From an uncultured Vogesella sp. (lineage in GTDB: Bacteria > Pseudomonadota > Gammaproteobacteria > Burkholderiales > Chromobacteriaceae): a stretch of 9,999 nt of DNA. Within the stretch, counting starts at the first letter, position 1. The number at the start of each line of letters is the position of its first letter. The notes beneath the pieces were generated by a model. That model did no database searches and was not told the DNA's origin. It saw only the letters and a program-made list of their open reading frames with translations. The stretch is taken from positions 1 to 9,999 of the forward strand of contig CAMLGD010000118.1 of the NCBI GenBank assembly GCA_946479405.1, read 5' to 3'. The position numbers and the translations under genes are program-made. Positions 5,865 to 9,999 of the stretch are shown here, in pieces.

Positions 5865-6518
5865 TCAGGCGGCCAGCCCTGCAGCCTGCAGCCTGGCTAG
5901 TGCCACCGCGCCCACGTCCTCAACACTGGCCACGGCGGCGAAATCCAGCCGCAGGCGGCTATCGCCCTGACGGCAATCCAGCCCGTAGCGGTCGATACCG
6001 AGCAATGCCAGGCTGCTCAGCGGCTGCAGCGCGGTCAGCAACTCGGCTTCGCGCGTCGCAGGCAGCTGCACCGTCGCCTGCCAGTCACCCTCCTCCACCC
6101 AGCCCATGCGGCCAAAACCACCGATGAAACGCACCCGGTGCGGCTGCAGACGGAAGAAATGAAAGTCCCCCAGCGCCAGATAGTCGGCAAAGTCAGGACA
6201 GTAGCGCAATAAGCGCGCCAGGGTATCTGTGTCCGGCTGCGCCGCTTGCAGATCGCCCAACAGCGTCATGCGCTCGGTCGCCAGCACATCCGCACCAGCG
6301 GCCCGTTGCAGCAACAAACTGACACGGCCATCGGCACGCACATTGCGGCAGTGTTCGGCCAGGTCACTCATCAGTAGCCAGGGTGCGTGATCTGCCGCCA
6401 GCGCCAACGGTACGCTGGTCACAAACGGGTAGCCTGGCATCGACAGGGCATGGCTCGCCAGCGCGGCATGATCGCAGGCATGCAGCAGGGACAGACAGTC
6501 GGAAACAGCAATTTTCAT
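5865..6518 (-). CDS. FMN-binding split-barrel protein, HugZ/pyridoxamine-phosphate-oxidase-like
   Basis: A 217-residue cytoplasmic protein. Residues about 8-145 match the PNPOx-like split barrel: LSMPGYPFVTSVPLAL near the start, ERMTLLGDLQ in the middle, and the group hallmark RFIGGFGRMGWVEEGDW (130-146). The rest resembles the C-terminal domain (DUF2470-like) of HugZ-type proteins. Some homologues degrade haem; others are flavin-dependent oxidoreductases of unknown substrate. I see no His-rich C-terminal loop of the kind that holds haem in Helicobacter/Campylobacter HugZ, and no haem-uptake genes nearby, so haem degradation should not be assumed. I chose ATG 6518 (MKIAVS) over an in-frame GTG at 6530; neither has a clear Shine-Dalgarno. 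It lies 80 bases upstream of the EAL regulator on the same strand and diverges from tRNA-Thr. Confidence 0.85.
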   Translation of the reverse strand: MKIAVSDCLSLLHACDHAALASHALSMPGYPFVTSVPLALAADHAPWLLMSDLAEHCRNVRADGRVSLLLQRAAGADVLATERMTLLGDLQAAQPDTDTLARLLRYCPDFADYLALGDFHFFRLQPHRVRFIGGFGRMGWVEEGDWQATVQLPATREAELLTALQPLSSLALLGIDRYGLDCRQGDSRLRLDFAAVASVEDVGAVALARLQAAGLAA

Positions 6519-6550
6519 GGCAAAGATCACGGCAAACGGAAGGTGCTTTC

Positions 6551-6579
6551 ACGATAGGGCCAGCGCGCGTCACAGGCAA
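6551..6579 (-). promoter_or_regulatory. Possible promoter of the FMN-protein gene
   Basis: On the minus strand TTGCCT (6579-6574) and TATCGT (6556-6551) are separated by 17 bases. Each matches 4 of 6 consensus bases, and the start codon is about 30 bases downstream. It is back to back with the tRNA promoter. The prediction is weak. Confidence 0.35.
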
Positions 6580-6591
6580 TATCTGCCCGTA

Positions 6592-6620
6592 TTTCCAAAG
6601 CCGGTGGCTACCGCTATAAT
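6592..6620 (+). promoter_or_regulatory. Promoter of tRNA-Thr
   Basis: A perfect TATAAT (6615-6620) has TTTCCA (6592-6597, 4/6) 17 bases upstream. A GC-rich discriminator (cgctgccg) follows, as is usual for stringently controlled stable-RNA promoters. Transcription should begin about 23 bases before the mature tRNA. Confidence 0.75.
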
Positions 6621-6650
6621 CGCTGCCGCTTCAGCCGATGCTGACAGTGT

Positions 6651-6726
6651 GCCGGTATAGCTCAGTTGGTAGAGCAGCGCATTCGTAATGCGAAGGTCGG
6701 GGGTTCGACTCCTCTTACCGGCACCA
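6651..6726 (+). tRNA. thrT: tRNA-Thr, anticodon CGU
   Basis: A full cloverleaf is visible: a 7-bp acceptor stem (GCCGGTA with TACCGGC), a D-arm with AGTTGGTA loop, an anticodon loop TTCGTAA giving CGU at 6684-6686 (reads ACG), and a T-arm with loop TTCGACT. The first anticodon-stem pair is G-A, as in the enterobacterial counterpart. CCA is encoded (6724-6726). The discriminator base is A, as is normal for Thr. The gene stands alone with its own promoter and terminator. Confidence 0.97.
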
Positions 6727-6734
6727 ATATATTC

Positions 6735-6771
6735 AATGGGTTAGGCGATCATAACGCCTAGCCCATTTTTC
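6735..6771 (+). terminator. Terminator of tRNA-Thr
   Basis: A 13-base stem (6735-6747 with 6755-6767, one G-T pair) with a 7-base loop ends in a run of Ts (6766-6770). It begins 9 bases after the tRNA CCA. Confidence 0.92.
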
Positions 6772-6924
6772 TTGTGTGTCATCGCCGTGCCATTACGCCA
6801 CAAAACGATGTCGATCTGTCGCCTGAACGCAAGCGACGATGCGAACAGCAAGCCTGTATGCCTGTGGAACACCTTGCTACTCCTGCCTTTACAGCAGCAG
6901 ATACGGCCCACCAGAACAACCCAC
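6772..6924. other. Intergenic stretch with no recognisable gene
   Basis: About 150 bases lie between the tRNA terminator and the palindrome at the glycosyltransferase stop. Short open frames exist but lack Shine-Dalgarno sites and family resemblance. I see no integrase remnant, no copy of the tRNA 3' end and no clear promoter. Confidence 0.5.
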
Positions 6925-6960
6925 AAACATAAAGGCCACCATATGGTGGCCTTTATGTTT
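6925..6960. terminator. 36-bp perfect palindrome at the glycosyltransferase 3' end, likely bidirectional terminator
   Basis: The 18 bases of 6925-6942 are the exact reverse complement of 6943-6960, centred on CATATG. The arm is AAACATAAAGGCCACCAT. On either strand this gives a GC-core hairpin (GGCCACC/GGTGGCC) followed by CTTTATGTTT, a U-rich though interrupted tail. The outer two bases overlap the TAA stop of the minus-strand glycosyltransferase, so it most likely ends that transcript. The palindrome itself is certain; the terminator role is inferred. Confidence 0.8.
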
Positions 6961-8605
6961 AGCCCTGCTTCTGCAGCAAGACATACTGCTCGTGTTTGTC
7001 TCGGGCGCGATTACCCTGCCAGCGTTGCTGCCAGCCATCCGGGGCAGCAACGCCATGACCCGGGTCACGCACCAGCAACCATAACTGGCACGGTGCTGGC
7101 TGGCCCGGTTGGAACGGGCGCAGCTGCAGATTCGCGTAGTAGCTCCAGCTGACGCGCGCCATGGTCTGCCCCTGCTCGACCGCCACACACTGATCACCGG
7201 CAGGCAAGGCGCGCACCATGCCCTGCACTACCGGCTGGTAGCTCTTGGCAGCATCCAGAAACGGCAGCCACAGGGTAAGCAGCAGCCCCCAGAACAGGGT
7301 CAGCCCGGCAGCCCAGTTGGTCACCGCCTGCCGCCCGCGCAGGTGGCGGCGCGTGACCGCCCACACCCACAGCACCGTGGCGATCACGGCCAGTATCACC
7401 GCCAGGGTGGATACCTGCGGCGTGTAGTACGGACTGAAGTATGCGGCACGCCGCGCCAGCCGTTCCGGCCAGCCAAAGTTCATTGCCGCCCAGCCCAGCC
7501 ACACCAGCAAGGCAAAGAAGCCAAAAGCCATCAGGCCGAACCAGTTGAGGAATGACGACGCCCCCCGTCGCAGGCTGTCCAGTTCTACTGCGGCCAACAG
7601 TGCCAGCGGCAACAGCAGCACCATGGCATCTTCGCTCAGGCTGCGACTGGAAAAGGTCAGCAACAGCAGCATCACCGCAAAACACAGCAAGGGCAGCTGC
7701 AGCACCGGCTGCTCGTAACGGCGGTTCTTCCATAGCGTCCAGGCTGCCAGTGGCCATGCCGGCCAGCCATACCACAGCACCAGCTTGGGGTAGTAACCCA
7801 GTTCGTGGAACAAGCCCAGCTTGCCAAAGCCTTGCAGCGGTCCCAGCGCATAGCTTTGCCACCACAGCGCGAAAACCTGCGGGTAGTTCTTGTACAGCGC
7901 CCACGGCCACACCAACAGCAAGGGCAACGCGAACAGCAGCGCCATGGCGAGGGTGATGGCGTAATTCTTGTTGCGCCAGGCAGTAAAAGCCGGCAACAGC
8001 AGCGCCACGCTGCTGATCAGCAACAGCTGCAGCAGGTTGGTGGACAAAAAGATCACCACGATGGCGGCGCCCAGCAAGGCACCGGCGATCGCGGGCGAGC
8101 GCCAGGTCAGCACCAGCGCGTACAGGGCGGCAGCAAAGCCGGCGAATCCGGCCACCACCGGGTTCAGCTCATGACCGGTGACGATCAGCCCCAGGCTGCC
8201 GATCAGGATCAGCACCACGCTGCGGCCGTGGCGCTGCCCCACCAGCTCTCGGCCAAGCCCACCGGCGAAGGCCAGCGCAATGGCCATGCACAATGGCGTC
8301 GCCAGCCGCGCGGCATCATGCAACGGTAACAGCCATGGCGACAGCAGCTTCACCAGCAATGCGGCCAACCAGTAGTACAGCGGTGCGTATTCCAGATATG
8401 GCTGACCGGCCACAGTTGGCAGCATCCAGTGGCCGCCGGCAACAAAATGCTGCACTACAGCGGTGACGAATGGTTCATCCGGCTTCCATGGCGTGTGGCC
8501 AAAGATGCCCGGCCACAGCCAGACAAAAGCCAGCAGCAGGAGTAGCCACGGCTTTTCGGTGGCTACCGGCAGGCGCTTGGAATCGTAGGGGGTATAGGTC
8601 AGCAT
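6959..8605 (-). CDS. Membrane glycosyltransferase of the GT39/ArnT-like (GT-C) type
   Basis: A 548-residue integral inner-membrane protein, with about 11-13 hydrophobic segments between residues 18 and 450 and a C-terminal periplasmic domain (about 455-548). The first periplasmic loop carries HTPWKPDEPFVTAVVQHF, with the acidic pair D43-E44 where ArnT/PMT-type enzymes hold the catalytic Asp. It is followed by AGGHWMLPTVAGQPYLEYAPLYYW, the counterpart of ArnT's G-x-W...K-P-P-L-x-Y-W region, here with EYAPL in place of DKPPL. Such enzymes transfer a sugar from an undecaprenyl-phosphate carrier to a lipid or protein acceptor on the periplasmic side. No arn or sugar-modifying genes are visible nearby, so donor and acceptor are unknown. 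The start is uncertain: ATG 8605 (MLTYTP) and ATG 8659 are both in frame without a Shine-Dalgarno. The frame's first Met at 8689 is excluded because it lies in the rpmE terminator. Confidence 0.88.
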   Translation of the reverse strand: MLTYTPYDSKRLPVATEKPWLLLLLAFVWLWPGIFGHTPWKPDEPFVTAVVQHFVAGGHWMLPTVAGQPYLEYAPLYYWLAALLVKLLSPWLLPLHDAARLATPLCMAIALAFAGGLGRELVGQRHGRSVVLILIGSLGLIVTGHELNPVVAGFAGFAAALYALVLTWRSPAIAGALLGAAIVVIFLSTNLLQLLLISSVALLLPAFTAWRNKNYAITLAMALLFALPLLLVWPWALYKNYPQVFALWWQSYALGPLQGFGKLGLFHELGYYPKLVLWYGWPAWPLAAWTLWKNRRYEQPVLQLPLLCFAVMLLLLTFSSRSLSEDAMVLLLPLALLAAVELDSLRRGASSFLNWFGLMAFGFFALLVWLGWAAMNFGWPERLARRAAYFSPYYTPQVSTLAVILAVIATVLWVWAVTRRHLRGRQAVTNWAAGLTLFWGLLLTLWLPFLDAAKSYQPVVQGMVRALPAGDQCVAVEQGQTMARVSWSYYANLQLRPFQPGQPAPCQLWLLVRDPGHGVAAPDGWQQRWQGNRARDKHEQYVLLQKQG

Positions 8606-8687
8606 GCGGTGCAAACCGGGGAAATCGTTAACGGGAAAGAGACAGCGAACCTCGCGCATGGTGCCGCGATGCCAAATCGCAGGCAAC

Positions 8688-8715
8688 AAAAAAGGCAGCC
8701 GTAGCTGCCTTTTTT
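8688..8715. terminator. Terminator of rpmE
   Basis: A 6-bp GC stem (GGCAGC 8694-8699, GCTGCC 8704-8709) with a CGTA loop is flanked by six As and six Ts, so it can work in both directions. On the minus strand it begins 22 bases after the rpmE stop and separates rpmE from the glycosyltransferase gene. Confidence 0.93.
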
Positions 8716-8737
8716 ACTAGCATCCTGCAAGCAGCGC

Positions 8738-8953
8738 TTAGCGCTTGAAGAAGCCGCCGAACTTCTGGTTGAAGCGATCAACGCGACCAGCGGTATCAAC
8801 GATCTTCTGCTTACCGGTGTAGAACGGGTGGCACTGGGAGCAAACTTCGATATGGAAGTTGTCTTTGCCCATAGTGGACTTGGTCACGAACTGGTTACCG
8901 CAGGAGCAGGCAACCTGTACTTCTTTGTAATTCGGCTGGATGTCAGCTTGCAT
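8738..8953 (-). CDS. rpmE: 50S ribosomal protein L31, zinc-binding type
   Basis: A 71-residue protein of the large ribosomal subunit that helps bridge it to the 30S head. It starts [19 protein letters not shown] and ends [12 protein letters not shown], typical of L31. Four cysteines in the CxC...CxxC arrangement (C16, C18, C38, C41) mark the zinc-containing form, as opposed to the zinc-free paralogue made under zinc starvation. The start at 8953 has AAAGG 7 bases upstream; the open frame continues upstream through the leader hairpin and promoter, which rules out the longer version. It is transcribed as its own unit, with a strong promoter (9012-9040) and a strong terminator (8688-8715). A leader hairpin at 8974-8995 may be regulatory. 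The identification is secure. Confidence 0.98.
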   Translation of the reverse strand: MQADIQPNYKEVQVACSCGNQFVTKSTMGKDNFHIEVCSQCHPFYTGKQKIVDTAGRVDRFNQKFGGFFKR

Positions 8954-8960
8954 GATTTTT

Positions 8961-8965
8961 CCTTT
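8961..8965 (-). promoter_or_regulatory. Ribosome binding site of rpmE
   Basis: AAAGG read on the minus strand lies 7 bases before the ATG at 8953. It fixes the 71-residue start over upstream in-frame codons. Confidence 0.75.
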
Positions 8966-8973
8966 ACACACGG

Positions 8974-8995
8974 GTACAGGGGGTTTTGCCTGTAC
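8974..8995 (-). other. Leader hairpin in the rpmE 5' untranslated region
   Basis: GTACAGG at 8974-8980 pairs perfectly with CCTGTAC at 8989-8995 around an 8-base loop; on the RNA strand the loop is CAAAACCC. It lies between the predicted transcription start near 9005 and the Shine-Dalgarno at 8961-8965. There is no T-run on the minus strand, so it is not a terminator for cysS. A role in L31 autoregulation is possible, because L31 leader motifs are known in other bacterial groups, but unproven. Confidence 0.5.
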
Positions 8996-9011
8996 TTCTT
9001 TAGAACACGCG

Positions 9012-9040
9012 ATTATCCGACCATTAGCCGGAGTTGGCAA
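9012..9040 (-). promoter_or_regulatory. Sigma70 promoter of rpmE
   Basis: On the minus strand TTGCCA (9040-9035, 5/6) and GATAAT (9017-9012, 5/6) are separated by exactly 17 bases. The predicted start near 9005 gives a leader of about 50 bases. It sits in the short gap after the cysS stop. Confidence 0.85.
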
Positions 9041-9079
9041 GGGGCAATTGCAGCCATGCCCCCTACCGCGATGCCTTGC

Positions 9080-9999
9080 TCAGGCACGGCGCCAGCTGGT
9101 GCCGGCGGCGCTGTCTTCCAGCACGATGCCGGCGGCAGTCAGCTCATCGCGGATGCGGTCGGATTCCGCCCAGTTCTTGCTGGCGCGCGCGTCCTTGCGC
9201 GCCTGGATCAGCGCTTCCACTTGCTCGGCGCTCAGACCATCCTCGCCAGCCTCACCTTGCAGGAAGGCTTCCGGGTCGCGTTGCAGCAGCCCCAGCACAC
9301 CGCCCAGGTCCTTCAGCAGGCGCGCTTGCGCCAGATCGCCACTCTTGTTCACTTCGCCGGCCAGCTCGAACAGCACCGCCACCGCTTCCGAGGTACCAAA
9401 GTCGTCATCCATCGCCGCCTTGAAGCGTGTCGCGTACGGATTACTCCAGTCGATGCCGCTGGATGCCGGCAGCGCCAGACCACGCAGCGCGGTATACAGC
9501 CGGGTCAGTCCCTGCTTGGCGTCGTTGAGGATGCCGTCGGTGAAGTTCACCGGGCTGCGGTAGTGGCTGCGCACAATGAAGAAGCGCACCACTTCGCCAT
9601 CGAAATGGCCGAGCACGTCACGGATGGTGAAGAAGTTGCCCAGGCTCTTGGACATCTTTTCGCCATCGACGTTGATGAAGCCGTTGTGCAGCCAGTAGTT
9701 CACGTACTGCTGATCGTTGGCGCCTTCGCTCTGCGCGATCTCGTTCTCGTGGTGCGGGAACTGTAGATCCTCGCCACCGCCGTGGATGTCGAAATGCTCG
9801 CCCAAATGATGACAGCTCATCGCCGAGCACTCGATGTGCCAGCCCGGACGGCCGGCACCCCACGGGCTCTGCCACTGCGGCTCACCCGGCTTGGCGGCCT
9901 TCCACAGCACGAAGTCGTGTGCGTCGCGTTTGTTCGGATCCACGTCGATACGCTCGCCGGCACGCAGGCTTTCCAGCGTCTTGCCGGACAGCTTGCCGT
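9080..9999 (-). CDS. cysS: Cysteinyl-tRNA synthetase, C-terminal two thirds
   Basis: A class I aminoacyl-tRNA synthetase that charges tRNA-Cys with cysteine in the cytoplasm. The gene runs off the right edge, so the start and the HIGH motif are outside; 306 residues are visible, beginning [18 protein letters not shown]. Visible landmarks are [14 protein letters not shown], the zinc-site cysteine in [30 protein letters not shown] (the zinc-site His and Glu follow FP), and the catalytic loop KMSKS at 9644-9658. The DALR-type helical anticodon-binding region (about [18 protein letters not shown] onward) and the C-terminal tail with [16 protein letters not shown] follow. The reading frame is intact to its stop. 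rpmE follows 126 bases downstream with its own promoter. The identification is secure. Confidence 0.98.
   Translation of the reverse strand, partial: GKLSGKTLESLRAGERIDVDPNKRDAHDFVLWKAAKPGEPQWQSPWGAGRPGWHIECSAMSCHHLGEHFDIHGGGEDLQFPHHENEIAQSEGANDQQYVNYWLHNGFINVDGEKMSKSLGNFFTIRDVLGHFDGEVVRFFIVRSHYRSPVNFTDGILNDAKQGLTRLYTALRGLALPASSGIDWSNPYATRFKAAMDDDFGTSEAVAVLFELAGEVNKSGDLAQARLLKDLGGVLGLLQRDPEAFLQGEAGEDGLSAEQVEALIQARKDARASKNWAESDRIRDELTAAGIVLEDSAAGTSWRRA

Noticed and set aside
6651..6960. tRNA-Thr as an integration site of a mobile element
   Set aside because: There is no integrase, no repeat of the tRNA 3' end downstream and no shift in gene type; the flanks are ordinary chromosomal genes.
7805..8329. 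Plus-strand Gln-rich open frame opposite the glycosyltransferase
   Set aside because: It is an antisense shadow of CTG/CAG-rich membrane-protein codons with no initiation signals.
8954..9040. 29-residue extension of L31 upstream of MQADIQ
   Set aside because: The extension covers the promoter and leader hairpin and is not L31-like; a good Shine-Dalgarno precedes ATG 8953.
9045..9079. GC-rich inverted repeat after the cysS stop (GGGGCA/TGCCCC) as a cysS terminator
   Set aside because: The stem is short and followed by the rpmE -35 region instead of a T-tract; it cannot be supported as an intrinsic terminator.

Overview
This window reads as a conserved chromosomal stretch from a GC-rich betaproteobacterium. 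Gene content and codon use suggest the Neisseriales/Chromobacteriaceae (Chromobacterium, Vogesella or Aquitalea-like). That placement is an inference from protein resemblance and style, not a database match. No phage, plasmid, insertion sequence or CRISPR signal is visible. Both window edges cut through a gene.

Plus-strand left part (1-4026): the 3' end of a basic amino acid ABC transporter ATPase (AotP/HisP type) is followed by a terminator. Next comes an AraC-type regulator closely resembling Pseudomonas ArgR, with its own terminator. A tight four-gene unit follows: a MarR-type repressor, a cytochrome b561 (YceJ/LcoA type) and two consecutive secreted YceI-family lipocalin-like proteins. 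It has a good sigma70 promoter whose core is overlaid by repeated AACTAWT half-sites, a likely autoregulatory operator. It ends at a strong bidirectional terminator. From what is known of b561/YceI pairs (the lcoA-bcnA system of Burkholderia), the cassette probably protects the envelope from lipid peroxidation or isoprenoid-quinone damage.

Minus-strand middle part (4144-6518): a response regulator with an atypical receiver domain, a vestigial GGDEF-like domain and an apparently catalytic EAL domain (c-di-GMP phosphodiesterase). Upstream of it on the same strand lies an FMN-binding split-barrel protein of the HugZ/PNPOx-like group. Divergent from that pair is tRNA-Thr(CGU), with a stable-RNA-type promoter and its own terminator.

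Minus-strand right part (6925-9999): an ArnT-like GT39-type membrane glycosyltransferase ends in a 36-bp perfect palindrome. Upstream lie rpmE (zinc-type ribosomal protein L31), with a clear promoter, a leader hairpin and a terminator, and the C-terminal two thirds of cysS (cysteinyl-tRNA synthetase), which runs off the right edge.

No gene-free stretch exceeds 300 bases. The longest is 6727-6958, which holds the tRNA terminator, about 150 bases with nothing recognisable, and the palindrome. Nothing here is certainly a new system. The best candidate for a closer look is the MarR/b561/double-YceI cassette with its operator.
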